Positions 27,963 through 37,091 of a DNA stretch of 64,000 bases are shown one piece after another. The stretch spans positions 124,001 to 188,000 of the forward strand of contig NC_015636.1 in the NCBI RefSeq assembly GCF_000179575.2, read 5' to 3'. The notes under the pieces were generated by a model that saw only the letters and a program-made list of their open reading frames with translations, was not told where the DNA came from and ran no database searches. The stretch comes from Methanothermococcus okinawensis IH1 (GTDB taxonomy: Archaea; AGJL01; Methanococci; Methanococcales; Methanococcaceae). A program made the translations under genes and the position numbers. The stretch's first letter is position 1; each line of letters opens with the position of its first letter.

Positions 27963-28733
27963 ATGAATGTATTAATAATGGGCGGAACAAGCGACGCTAA
28001 TAAAATATCGGAAGAACTAAAAAAACTAAATAATATTTACACAGTAATAACTACAACTACAAATCACGGCAGTGAATTGGCAAGGAAACATGCCAATAAG
28101 GTGATTTCAAGGCAAGATAACAAAGAAACCTTTGAAGACATAATTAAAAACAATAACATATCTATTCTAATAGATGCTACCCACCCCTTTGCTATAAATG
28201 CCTCCAAGAGAGCTCTGCAAGTTTCGAAAGATTTAAATATTCCATACATTCGATATGAACGACCTCAAAAATTTTATGAAAATGCCATATATGTTAAAGA
28301 TTTTAAAGAGGCTTCAAGGCGAGCTCTTGAAATTAGTAAAAAAAATATAATGTATTTGGCAGGCATAAAAAATTTAAAAAATGTTGTTGAAATAATTGGA
28401 AAGGATAGGTTAATAGCAAGAGTGCTTCCTATATCTGTAAATGAAGCCTTGAATATATTGCCATCAAAAAATATAATAGGTATGCAGGGAATATTTTCAA
28501 AAGAGTTAAATAGATATTTAATAATGGATTACAACTGCGATGTAATAATCACAAAGGATAGCGGAGATAGTGGCGGACTAAATGAAAAGGTAATGGGAGC
28601 TATTGAAGCAAATGCAACTCCAATAATTGTGGAAAGGCCTAAATTATACTATCCATTAATGTTTGATAATATAAACGATTTATTAAATTATATATTGAAT
28701 TATATTAAATCTAACGATAATACATCTAAATAA
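27963..28733 (+). CDS. cbiJ: Cobalt-precorrin-6A reductase
   Basis: CbiJ/CobK reduces cobalt-precorrin-6A with NAD(P)H in corrin-ring synthesis, so it feeds the same product as cobY. The 256-residue protein begins NVLIMGGTSDANKISEEL and contains IDATHPFAINASKRAL, IRYERPQKFYEN, the FKEASRRALE motif and ITKDSGDSGGLNEKVMGAIEA, all typical. The ribosome site is weak (GAGTTGATTTT). It lies 46 bases after the surface protein. Its last 8 bases overlap the end of the wrecked VWA gene on the other strand. Confidence 0.93.
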   Translation: MNVLIMGGTSDANKISEELKKLNNIYTVITTTTNHGSELARKHANKVISRQDNKETFEDIIKNNNISILIDATHPFAINASKRALQVSKDLNIPYIRYERPQKFYENAIYVKDFKEASRRALEISKKNIMYLAGIKNLKNVVEIIGKDRLIARVLPISVNEALNILPSKNIIGMQGIFSKELNRYLIMDYNCDVIITKDSGDSGGLNEKVMGAIEANATPIIVERPKLYYPLMFDNINDLLNYILNYIKSNDNTSK

Positions 28734-29645
28734 GGGTATCAAATAATTCCTCCGCCCCTCTTGAAGTTAATTGATGAATTGTAATTATCTTATCAGATAT
28801 CTTTTTTAAACTTAAAGTAGGTTTTGTATTTATACAGAATGTAAATATTTTTCCTTGTTTAACTTCTTCCACATATTCAATGAACCGCCTATGCATATCA
28901 CACTCCCCATCGGTTATAAATACAATATCTCATTGAAATCCAATGCTTTAATAGGTTTCTCGAAATTTGTGCCTCCTCCAAAAAATACAGAAGCAAATTC
29001 GATAATATCTTCTGAACATGTTTTTTATCAAATATCCCTATTTCTCGAATATTATCATCAAATAATATGCAAATAAATCGTTTTTTATCCCTTAACTGAA
29101 TTTCCAACAGCGATAATGCAATTGCCTTAGCCCATATTTCTTTTGTCCCCCTCATGGAACCACTCAAATCCAAACATACAATAAAATCCTTTTTGTCTTC
29201 ATGATTTAAAACTTCATAATTTAACAATCTATGTTCTGAAAATACCGCATAGAGTATTTATTGAAGATGAGATATCTCCCATATAACTATCGAGCTCCTT
29301 CATAATATTGTTTATATCATTTGTCATATTTTCTTCATAACCCTCTTTTTCTTCTTTCTTTTTTTTATCGAATTTTTCAGAAAAGTAAGATGTAGCAATA
29401 ATAGAATAGGACTCATCCAAATTAGTAATGACCTTAATGTTTTTGTAATGCCTGTTATTCATAATAGCCTCTATCGTTGTATCAGGTTTTACAATCTCCA
29501 CATGATATTTAAAAAACAGGTAAAAAATATCTTCTATTTTGCTTTCGTCCAAATATTAACCACAATATGATAATTTATGCTTATTCTCATTCCAAACAAG
29601 TTTGTCGTATTTATCATGTTTTATTGTATTGTATTTTATATCCAT
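28726..29645 (-). pseudogene. Degraded VWA-domain protein gene
   Basis: Read on the minus strand, a good site (GGTGATAGT) and ATG at 29645 open MDIKYNTIKHDKYDKLVWNE, which hits a TAA after about 29 codons. The same frame resumes at LDESKIEDIFYLFFKYH and ends at TAG near 29229; a +1 shift gives EHRLLNYEVLNHEDKKDF and the VWA MIDAS motif DLSGSMRG. A -1 shift after an A6 run gives SEDIIEFASVFFGGGTNF, and a further shift gives DIVFITDGECDMHRRF to a stop at 28726. One nonsense codon and three frameshifts show a dead gene. Intact relatives are CoxE-like VWA proteins. Confidence 0.85.
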
Positions 29646-29781
29646 ACTATCACCAATATTACTAATTATATATTAATCATCATTAGTAATACTATTATTA
29701 AATTAAATCATAAACTATATATACTTAATTGCATAATAATATTACTAAAATTACTAAGAACTTAAATTTTTTGGTGATAGT

Positions 29782-30135
29782 ATGCTATTAACAGTATCGG
29801 AGCTCTGTATAAAACGACCTGAAAAAAATCCAAAAAATGCAGAATTAGAACTAAATACTGACTGGAGTATAGACTATAATAAAAAAGAGGATGGATTTGA
29901 GTATAAATGCAAATTAAAAACTGATGGAGCATTTCCATTTAAAATATCTGTAAAAGGTATGATACTGGATAATGATTTTAACGAAGTTCCAGAAGAGGTG
30001 TCCCTTAAAATATTGAACAATGTTGTAGATATAATACCAAATCTCCTTAACTTATCAAAAGAAAAAGAAATAAAAATAAAAATGGATATACCATTAAATA
30101 TTAAAGATGAAGTTTCTCAAAAAATAGCATCATAA
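29782..30135 (+). CDS. Small SecB-like protein
   Basis: A 117-residue protein. The pattern DGAFPFKISVKGMILDNDF followed by a long helix region (LKILNNVVDIIPNLLNLSKE) and a final MDIPLNI strand resembles the archaeal SecB-like chaperones (one is known in Methanocaldococcus). The link rests on this pattern only. GGTGATAGT precedes the ATG; the wrecked VWA gene runs the other way from the same upstream region. Confidence 0.6.
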   Translation: MLLTVSELCIKRPEKNPKNAELELNTDWSIDYNKKEDGFEYKCKLKTDGAFPFKISVKGMILDNDFNEVPEEVSLKILNNVVDIIPNLLNLSKEKEIKIKMDIPLNIKDEVSQKIAS

Positions 30136-30436
30136 CTAATTCATATAATCATAATTATCATCAGCTATTAATATTAATTTATATATAATTAATTCTTAAT
30201 ATTACAAAATAAATAGAAAGTATTATATATAAGTTATTGTAAATAATAAGTTGGATTTAAACCATAGGAACCATTTATTAAATATAAATTTAAATACTGC
30301 CATAAAATATAAAAATAGAATTTTAATTCTTTTAGTATTTTAGGGAATATCAAAAAAAAGTAAAATATTTCATTTATATATATTTTTTATTTTTTATTAT
30401 TTCATTGGTTGTAATATATTTATAAATTTTATTTTA
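30136..30436. other. Intergenic region without recognised features
   Basis: Three hundred AT-rich bases between the SecB-like gene and the (extended) end of the NYN gene, so the flanking genes converge. I see no gene, RNA or strong repeat. Confidence 0.5.
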
Positions 30437-30509
30437 TTATTTTTTAAACCAATTTATTTTATTCATGATTGAAGGTTTATCCTTATCTATTTTTTCTTCA
30501 CTGTGAAAA

Positions 30510-31157
30510 TCATGATTTAATTGTTCTTTTTTTTCCATCTTTTTGTTTAGTATAATCTTCTCCTTTTTCCATTTCATTTTCTATGTCTATTTTATCTTCC
30601 ATTTCTTTTTCCATCTTTTCTTTTTTATCGCCTAAATTCTTTTTGTCTTTCTTTTTTTGTTCTAATTTCTCCCTATCTAACTCAAAATCTTCTTCTATTT
30701 TAATTACATGGTCTGCTATGTTTTGAATTGCCGTGCTAAATCCAGGTTCTGCTCCAATTACTATAATCTTTTTCCCATGTTCCTTAGCCTTTCGAATTGC
30801 AGGGAGGAAATCCGCATCTCTTGTCATATAAACAATAGTATCAATGTTATTGTTAAATATGAGCTCAGTTCCTTCAACAGCCATCTCCACATCAACATCT
30901 CCGGCTGAGATTCTTGGTTCAAAACCTTGATTTGCAATAGCTTCAATTAATTTATCAGATGCATATTGATTTAAATATACCCTCCCAATTACAATAGTTC
31001 CAAATTCATCTAAAACTTCTCTTATTTTGTCTAAATCTATATTAAACTCTTTTCTTAACATATTTGGACCATCTACTAAAAGTGCCATCCTATTATTTCC
31101 TCTTTTACTACTTTTTTTTACATAAAATTTTTTCAAATTGCTTAATTTCTCCCACAT
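30510..31157 (-). CDS. NYN/PIN-like domain protein with charged C-terminal tail (possible C-terminal frameshift)
   Basis: The NYN nuclease-like domain spans about residues 25-160: MALLVDGPNMLR (first acidic motif), GDVDVEMAVEGTELIFN, DTIVYMTRDADFLPAIRKAKEHGKKIIVIG. These hold the Asp residues expected of this RNase fold (LabA/DUF88-like). A Lys/Glu-rich coiled tail follows. I prefer the ATG at 31157 (GTGATAAT just upstream) over the ATG four codons earlier. At an A8 run (30527-30534) skipping one base would replace the short end with EQLNHDFHSEEKID and a finish NKINWFKK, stopping at 30437; this reads more like a native tail. Confidence 0.8.
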   Translation of the reverse strand: MWEKLSNLKKFYVKKSSKRGNNRMALLVDGPNMLRKEFNIDLDKIREVLDEFGTIVIGRVYLNQYASDKLIEAIANQGFEPRISAGDVDVEMAVEGTELIFNNNIDTIVYMTRDADFLPAIRKAKEHGKKIIVIGAEPGFSTAIQNIADHVIKIEEDFELDREKLEQKKKDKKNLGDKKEKMEKEMEDKIDIENEMEKGEDYTKQKDGKKRTIKS

Positions 31158-31260
31158 ATTATCACACATTAAATTAATAATAAAATAATTAAAATAATTA
31201 AATAAAAATAAAACAATAATTAAATTAAATAATAATTATAATAATTAATAAATTAAATAA

Positions 31261-32058
31261 TTAATAGTTTAATAGCTTTTCATATTTATTTTTAAATTCA
31301 TCTAAATTTTTTATGGTAGTATTTAAGGTAAGAGGTGTTAATGATACATATCCTTTTTTTCTCAAAACATATACATCTGTGCCTTCTTCCTCTTCCATTA
31401 TTGGATAACCATCTATCCAGTAATAAGCCCTCCCTCTTGGGTCAATTCTTTCTTCCACATGGGTGGTGTACATCTTTTTTGCCAATTTTGTAATTTCTAT
31501 GGGTGTTTTTTCATCGGCATTCTCAGGGATATTCAAATTAATCACATCACAGGGAAAATTGCCATCGAGATATTTCTTAACAATTTTAGCTGTAATTTTT
31601 GAAGGCGTAATAAAATCTACTGGTGTCTCCCCCTCCCTAAATTTCAAGTGGTCTGCGGTGATTTGCAATGAACATGCAAGGGATTTTGCTCCATGATGGG
31701 CTCCTTCAAATGCTGCCCCAAGTGTTCCAGAAGTTGTTATTTCAGTTCCTAAATTCTCGCCTACATTTATGCCAGAAATAACCATATCGGGAATCTTTTT
31801 CAAAATTTTATAAATCCCCAATATTACGCAATCCGTAGGAGTTCCAGAAACTGCATAACCATAATCTCCATTAGAAAGTTTTGTCTTAGTCATCCTTAAA
31901 GGTTCAAACAAACTAATAGCCCTTCCAACCCCACTTTGTTGGTTTGTAGGAGCTACAATTATAACATTGGCATCCAACTCCTCCTTTAAAACAGATTTTA
32001 ACACCAATAGAGCATTTGAATATATCCCATCATCATTTACCAAAAGAATATCTACCAT
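31261..32058 (-). CDS. surE: 5'-nucleotidase SurE
   Basis: SurE removes phosphate from nucleoside 5'/3'-monophosphates with a divalent metal. The 265-residue protein starts MVDILLVNDDGIYS with the metal-binding Asp pair, followed by APTNQQSGVGRAIS (metal-binding Ser), SGTPTDCVILG and SGINVGENLGTEITTSGTLGAA. GGTGATAAT precedes the ATG. Confidence 0.96.
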   Translation of the reverse strand: MVDILLVNDDGIYSNALLVLKSVLKEELDANVIIVAPTNQQSGVGRAISLFEPLRMTKTKLSNGDYGYAVSGTPTDCVILGIYKILKKIPDMVISGINVGENLGTEITTSGTLGAAFEGAHHGAKSLACSLQITADHLKFREGETPVDFITPSKITAKIVKKYLDGNFPCDVINLNIPENADEKTPIEITKLAKKMYTTHVEERIDPRGRAYYWIDGYPIMEEEEGTDVYVLRKKGYVSLTPLTLNTTIKNLDEFKNKYEKLLNY

Positions 32059-32364
32059 ATTATCACCGCGGATAAATAAATGTATAAACTATATATAAGC
32101 TATATCAAATAAACTATATATTAAACATAATTTGAATAGATATATAAAGTATGATAAACATATCTTTAAACATTATTTTATTTTAATGTAAAAAAATAAA
32201 AAAATAATATTAACATAAACTTATACCAATGTAATAACTTAAATTATTTCCTATATCATATAAATAATTATATAAATTAGTCAATCTAAGTGTGATATTT
32301 AAGTGATATATTTTATTATGATTATGATTAAATTTTAAATTCCTTGTTCTATTTAGGTGATAAT
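32059..32364. other. Divergent intergenic region, surE / winged-helix gene
   Basis: About 305 very AT-rich bases with several weak TATA-like runs (for example AACTATATATAAG near 32085-32100). No gene or clear palindrome was seen. Confidence 0.45.
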
Positions 32365-33153
32365 ATGAAAAAGAGGAATATTACTGAATTTCAAATACTT
32401 TCTGAAATCGTAAGAAAACAGCCCCATGTAAAACAGAAAGAAATAGCAGAAGTTTTAGGCATAACTGTTCAAGGCGTTTCCGAACATATAAGAAACCTAT
32501 TAAAGAAGAATTATATCAAATCAAGAGGTCGAGGGGAGTATGTCCTTACAGATACAGGAATGAGAGCTTTAAAAACCTGGATTTCTGAATTTAAGAATTA
32601 TTTAAATGATGTAAATCAGGATATATATAGATATAAAGAAATATGGCCTGCTATTGCTTATGAGGATTTAAAAGAAGGGGATGAGGTATATCTATTTATG
32701 AAAAAAGGGAATTTATATGCCTCAAAATTTAATAAAACAGAATCAACCGCAAAAGTTGTTGAAGGTGGTAAAGAGGGGGAAGATATAGCCATAACAGATA
32801 TAAAAGGAATAATAGATATAAAAAAAGGAAAAGTTATAATATTAAAGATTCCTCCAAAAGTTAAAGGAGGTTCTAAGAATGTCGATTATGATTTGATTAA
32901 AAAGATACTTGATGATAATAAGGATGCAGTAATAGCAAGTATGGGGACCATATCCTATGTGGTATCTAACAAATTGGGTATTAAGCCAGATATAAGATTT
33001 GCAGTTCCAGAGGGGGTTGTAAGTGCCTGCAATAGAGGGTGTGATGTTATAGGTTTTATTACTGGAAAAATGACCGAAAAAATTGTGAAGATATTGGATA
33101 AAAATAAAATAAGTTATACAGTGTTAGATACTGCAAAAAATACGGATGAATAA
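32365..33153 (+). CDS. Winged-helix transcriptional regulator with C-terminal putative ligand domain
   Basis: A 262-residue protein. Residues about 5-70 form a MarR/ArsR-like winged helix: EFQILSEIVRKQPHVKQKEIAEVLGITVQGVSEHIRNLLKK, then RGRGEYVLTDTGMRAL as the wing. The remaining 190 residues contain a Rossmann-like end (AVIASMGTISYVVSNKLG, RFAVPEGVVSACNRGCDVIGFITG) that could sense a small molecule. No target is known. GGTGATAAT before the ATG at 32365 decides the start over a TTG/ATG seven codons upstream. Confidence 0.82.
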   Translation: MKKRNITEFQILSEIVRKQPHVKQKEIAEVLGITVQGVSEHIRNLLKKNYIKSRGRGEYVLTDTGMRALKTWISEFKNYLNDVNQDIYRYKEIWPAIAYEDLKEGDEVYLFMKKGNLYASKFNKTESTAKVVEGGKEGEDIAITDIKGIIDIKKGKVIILKIPPKVKGGSKNVDYDLIKKILDDNKDAVIASMGTISYVVSNKLGIKPDIRFAVPEGVVSACNRGCDVIGFITGKMTEKIVKILDKNKISYTVLDTAKNTDE

Positions 33154-33322
33154 CTTAAAAAAATAATAATTAAAACACATAAATTAAAAATAATAATTAA
33201 AAAATTAAATAATAAATTATTAATATTAGTTTAAATAATTTTATACTGTTAATATTTGATATTTAAAAAATAAGAAATAAAGTAGAAAAATTAAAATATA
33301 AAAAAATAAAAAAGGTGAAATT

Positions 33323-34228
33323 GTGGAAATAAACGGAGTATTTATAGAAGACACATTTGCAGAGGCATTCCCAATATGGGTTTCAAGAGTTTTAATTACA
33401 GCAGCAACAGAGAGACTTGCAAAAATAGCAGCAACAGAAGCAACAGGATTTGGATGTTCAGTTATTATGTGTCCAGCAGAGGCAGGTATTGAAAAATATG
33501 TTTCACCAGAAGAAACCCCAGATGGAAGACCAGGATATATTGTAGAAATATGTCATCCTAAAAAATCCGAGCTCGAACATCAATTGTTAGAAAGACTTGG
33601 ACAGTGCGTTTTAACAGCACCTACCACAGCAGTATTTGATGCTATGGGAGAGGATGCCGATGAACAGTTGAAAGTAGGATTTAAATTGAAATTCTTCGGC
33701 GATGGTTATGAGAAAAAAGACAAAGTTGGAGAAAGAACAGTTTATAAAATACCAATAATGGGCGGAGAATTTATAGTAGAAAACAAATTGGGAGTTAAGA
33801 AAGGAGTAGCAGGAGGAAACTTTTTTATAATGGCTGACAGTAATATGACAGCTTTAACAGCAGCAGAAGCTGCAATAGATGCTATAAATACAGTAGAAAA
33901 AACCATTACACCATTCCCAGGAGGAATAGTTGCATCAGGTAGTAAGGTAGGATATACAAATCCAAAATACAAATTCATGGTAGCTACAACAAACCATAAA
34001 ATGTGCCCAACATTAAAAGGCGTTGTTGAAGATTCAGAAGTTCCAGAAGATGTAAATGGAGTTTATGAAATTGTAATCGATGGTGTTGATGAAGAAGCTA
34101 TTAAAGAAGCTACAAAAGCAGGAATTTTAGCAGCTACAACTGTTAAAGGTGTTAAGAAAATCACAGCAGGAAACTACGGTGGAAAATTAGGTAAATTCCA
34201 AATAAAATTGAGAGAATTATTTGAATAA
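33323..34228 (+). CDS. ftr: Formylmethanofuran:tetrahydromethanopterin formyltransferase
   Basis: Ftr carries out the second step of CO2 reduction to methane, moving the formyl group from methanofuran to tetrahydromethanopterin. The 301-residue protein shows [43 protein letters not shown] and a repeated second half with [22 protein letters not shown] and [19 protein letters not shown]. The start is GTG with AAGGTGAAATT upstream. Codons look typical of a highly expressed gene (many AGA, GGA, CCA). It is alone in its transcript. Confidence 0.97.
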   Translation: MEINGVFIEDTFAEAFPIWVSRVLITAATERLAKIAATEATGFGCSVIMCPAEAGIEKYVSPEETPDGRPGYIVEICHPKKSELEHQLLERLGQCVLTAPTTAVFDAMGEDADEQLKVGFKLKFFGDGYEKKDKVGERTVYKIPIMGGEFIVENKLGVKKGVAGGNFFIMADSNMTALTAAEAAIDAINTVEKTITPFPGGIVASGSKVGYTNPKYKFMVATTNHKMCPTLKGVVEDSEVPEDVNGVYEIVIDGVDEEAIKEATKAGILAATTVKGVKKITAGNYGGKLGKFQIKLRELFE

Positions 34229-34355
34229 TTAACTTATTATATGTTAATTTAATTATTTAATTATACATTATATTATTTATTTCATTATAATTTTAATTTT
34301 TTATATTTTTCAAAAATTTAAAATAATATAATTTTAATATATTGGGGGTTTTACT

Positions 34356-35051
34356 TTGAAACCAAAATATGTATTAAAAAATGACATATTTGCAGAATTT
34401 ACACTCAATAAGTCCTTCAATACATACAAGGGAAAGGTTATAAAATCCGATTTTAACGGGCTAATGGAAGGCGTTGTAATGCTAAATAAAAAGAATCATT
34501 GTTATTTTTATCCATTAAAGGCACTTCACATGATTAAACCAGAAAAATGCATTCCTGTAAATATCCTCCCAAAGACCTCATTACCTACGAATCCAAAAAA
34601 TATACATACAAAAGAGGCACTTTCAAGAATTGTTGGACGAACTTTAAAGGTTTGTTATAACAACCCAAAAACAACATACCTTGGAAGACTTTTGGGATTT
34701 ACAAGAGGTATATTTTCATGGACTATTGTTTTAGAGATATACGGTGAAGTGGTTATTCTGATAAATCCCAATTATGTTATATATTACGGCACAAGGTGGA
34801 ATCTGCCAAAGAATAATGCACCATACAACCCACCCATGCTTTTAAACCTAACGAAAACAACCAATTACCTTAAAAAATGTCTTTTGGATGATGTTCAACT
34901 TGAAGTTAATCATCCAAGAATAAATATTGAAAATAAGGTTTATATTTATCCTCATGGTATTGTTTCAAATGATAATTATTTAAAAAAACAGGTTTCAGAA
35001 TTCCTTAAAGAACATGGACTTTATTTTAGAGATAATATTAAAAAATACTAA
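34356..35051 (+). CDS. Conserved hypothetical protein downstream of ftr
   Basis: A 231-residue basic protein I cannot place. It is rich in Lys, Asn and Tyr, with a few cysteines that do not form a motif, and strand-like stretches such as LMEGVVMLNKKNHCYFYPLKALHMI and TRGIFSWTIVLEIYGEVVILI. The start is TTG at 34356 with GGGGGT nine bases upstream. The ftr neighbour suggests nothing definite about its role. Confidence 0.65.
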   Translation: MKPKYVLKNDIFAEFTLNKSFNTYKGKVIKSDFNGLMEGVVMLNKKNHCYFYPLKALHMIKPEKCIPVNILPKTSLPTNPKNIHTKEALSRIVGRTLKVCYNNPKTTYLGRLLGFTRGIFSWTIVLEIYGEVVILINPNYVIYYGTRWNLPKNNAPYNPPMLLNLTKTTNYLKKCLLDDVQLEVNHPRINIENKVYIYPHGIVSNDNYLKKQVSEFLKEHGLYFRDNIKKY

Positions 35052-35136
35052 TAAAATAAAAATAATTTATAAATATAATAATATAGATATATAAGTTTTA
35101 TAAAAAATATAAATATAATGAAAAATAATAATGTGA

Positions 35137-35865
35137 TTAACCTATATATCTTAAATCTTCTTCATTTGTAGGAGCTCGCTGTTGCTGTTGCATAGCTTCT
35201 TCTTCAAACTTTTTGATTTTTTCTAAGAATTTTTCCATCTCTTTTGCCCTATCTTCCAGTTCTTTCATACTGATTTCAAATCCAATAAATTTTGAAAGTA
35301 TTTCCAACACTCTTCTTGCAGATTTAGGGTCAACCAAATATCCAGGAGTTTCTCCCATAAGACATACGCCCTCAATACCATTTAATTTTGAAAATGTCAG
35401 CATTAATCCCGCAGCTCCTATAATACTTCCACCGTCCTGTCTAAACTCAGCACCGAGCTCAGATATTTTATCAGCCAATTCTTTTGATGTGGAAGCAACA
35501 TAAACTTTTGGCATCTCCTCTTTTATTTGACCTATACCAAATCCGCCTAATGTATAGGTGATTTTTGCACCATACTTTATACCTATCTCTACTATTTTTT
35601 GAGAAAGCTGATATTGACCAGCAGGCGAAAGTGCCTGGGTATTTCCAAGAACTACCACCATAGATACAGGTTCTTTTATTATATAAACCTCATTATTCAT
35701 AAAATCTACTGTTCCATCGTTATTAACCAAAACTTGTGGTGGAAAATCATCACAGTAAATTTCTAAAATCTTCTCTCCATTAAATTCATGTATTAAATGT
35801 TCTGCGGCTATTCTCCCCACATGACCTATTCCTGGAAGACCTTCTATTAATACGGCATCCTTCAA
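35137..35865 (-). CDS. PAC2 / proteasome-assembly-chaperone-like protein (N-terminus probably frameshifted)
   Basis: The visible frame (242 residues from a TTG) shows the PAC2 family: VLIEGLPGIGHVGRIAAEHLI, LGNTQALSPAGQYQL, YTLGGFGIGQ, GAAGLMLTF and GVCLMGETPGYLVDPKSARRVLEIL, then a coiled-coil end. The TTG has no ribosome site. Forty-one bases upstream an ATG (35906) opens MVKIIEKK and stops at TAA after an A8 run (35883-35890). One more A, or a -1 slip on A AAA AAA, joins this to IKDIEPLKDAVLIEG, which gives the usual family N-terminus. So the gene is either frameshifted, slippage-dependent or mis-sequenced. Confidence 0.85.
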   Translation of the reverse strand: MKDAVLIEGLPGIGHVGRIAAEHLIHEFNGEKILEIYCDDFPPQVLVNNDGTVDFMNNEVYIIKEPVSMVVVLGNTQALSPAGQYQLSQKIVEIGIKYGAKITYTLGGFGIGQIKEEMPKVYVASTSKELADKISELGAEFRQDGGSIIGAAGLMLTFSKLNGIEGVCLMGETPGYLVDPKSARRVLEILSKFIGFEISMKELEDRAKEMEKFLEKIKKFEEEAMQQQQRAPTNEEDLRYIG

Positions 35866-36036
35866 TGGTTCTATATCCTTTATTTTTTTTCTATAATTTT
35901 TACCATAATCTCGCCATATAATTTTTTATATTATATAATATTCTTTTGATGATATATATCTTCTAATTTATATAAATATTATTTAGATTCTAAGTTAAAT
36001 TTAATAATTATGTTATATTATCGATTATATTGTTTT

Positions 36037-36786
36037 TTATCTTAAAACGATTTTTTTATAAAGTTTTACGAGCTCCATAATATATCTTTCTTCATCCTCA
36101 GAGATATTTAATATTTCCTTTACCTTATTTGCCATATAGCACTTACCAAAAAACAAAGCCATGGCACTTGTGAAGTTATGAGCTCTCCTTTTTTTTGCCT
36201 TATCAAAATCGATAATGTATATCTTATTAATATTTTTATTATCATTTCTATTAACAATAATGTGTTTTCCCCCTTGAATCTCTGTATGGTCTATTTTATG
36301 TAAATCAAGACGCAAACACTGTCTAAGTGTTTCCTCAATAATACACAATAGTTCTTTTTTATCAATATCATTTTGATTCATGTAGTCCTTTAAAGTAATA
36401 CCATCTGCAAATTCCATAATAAGAAAATCCTCTGAAAAATTATAAACTATCGGAGCTACTCCAAATTTGTTAATTTCTTTTAGTATGTTCCCCTCATGAT
36501 AAATTGTATTTTTAGCCCCAAGTCTTGGCACCTTAATGGCAACTAATTTATCATCCATCAAACCTTTAAAAACTACTCCCCTATGTCCCTTACCTACAAA
36601 ATCTATCAATCTTATATTATTTTCTTTTAAAATTTTATTTAGCATATTCCAATCTACTAAATTACAAATTATTGGATGATTTTTAAATTTTTTAATAGCA
36701 TTCAAATTATCAATATTATTGTATTTATCGTTATATTTATTACATATATCACTATATTTATTAGCGTTATTTTTATTTATATCCAT
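36037..36786 (-). CDS. Small protein kinase-like protein
   Basis: The 249-residue protein has kinase features: a Gly-rich loop DFVGKGHRGVVFKG, the VAIK lysine (LVAIKVPR), a conserved Glu (HEGNILKEI), a hinge (LIMEFADGITL), a catalytic-loop equivalent (HKIDHTEIQGGKHI) and the DFD metal motif (IIDFDKAKKR). It resembles archaeal Bud32/RIO-type small kinases more than eukaryotic-type ones. The N-terminal 40 residues are Asn-rich. The ATG at 36786 is chosen for the GGTGAATAT before it. It follows the small membrane protein by 11 bases, so the two are co-transcribed. Confidence 0.78.
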   Translation of the reverse strand: MDINKNNANKYSDICNKYNDKYNNIDNLNAIKKFKNHPIICNLVDWNMLNKILKENNIRLIDFVGKGHRGVVFKGLMDDKLVAIKVPRLGAKNTIYHEGNILKEINKFGVAPIVYNFSEDFLIMEFADGITLKDYMNQNDIDKKELLCIIEETLRQCLRLDLHKIDHTEIQGGKHIIVNRNDNKNINKIYIIDFDKAKKRRAHNFTSAMALFFGKCYMANKVKEILNISEDEERYIMELVKLYKKIVLR

Positions 36787-36797
36787 ATATTCACCAA

Positions 36798-36953
36798 TTA
36801 AATAATAATCTTCAACAAAATCCAAAGCAATATTATGAACAAAACCCCCATTATTGCCAATTTAAAGGCAGCTTTTATAGCAGATATCACTATTTTTACC
36901 ATTATAATCAATATCAATAGTGCTATAATTACCATGATTACATGATTTATCAT
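36798..36953 (-). CDS. Small two-segment membrane protein
   Basis: Starting at the ATG at 36953 (GTGGTGTGATA directly upstream) the product is 51 residues: two hydrophobic stretches (VIMVIIALLILIIMV and AIMGVLFIILLWILL) joined by a short lysine-containing loop. A longer reading from 37037 is open but has no site. No family is recognised. It precedes the kinase gene by 11 bases. Confidence 0.6.
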   Translation of the reverse strand: MINHVIMVIIALLILIIMVKIVISAIKAAFKLAIMGVLFIILLWILLKIII

Positions 36954-37091
36954 TATCACACCACTTATTATATTTAATAAATGAATATAATTAATAAAAA
37001 TAAGTAAAAAAATAATAAAATAATATATATTGGACAAGTATAATTAAAATAAATAAATTAAATAAACTAATGTAGATATATTATTTATAAA

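Noticed and set aside
28726-29645. VWA gene as a selenoprotein with in-frame TGA
   Set aside because: The interruptions are TAA, TAG and frame changes, not a single TGA in frame.
36954-37037. N-terminal extension of the small membrane protein
   Set aside because: A clear ribosome site lies before the ATG at 36953 and the added residues have no site of their own.
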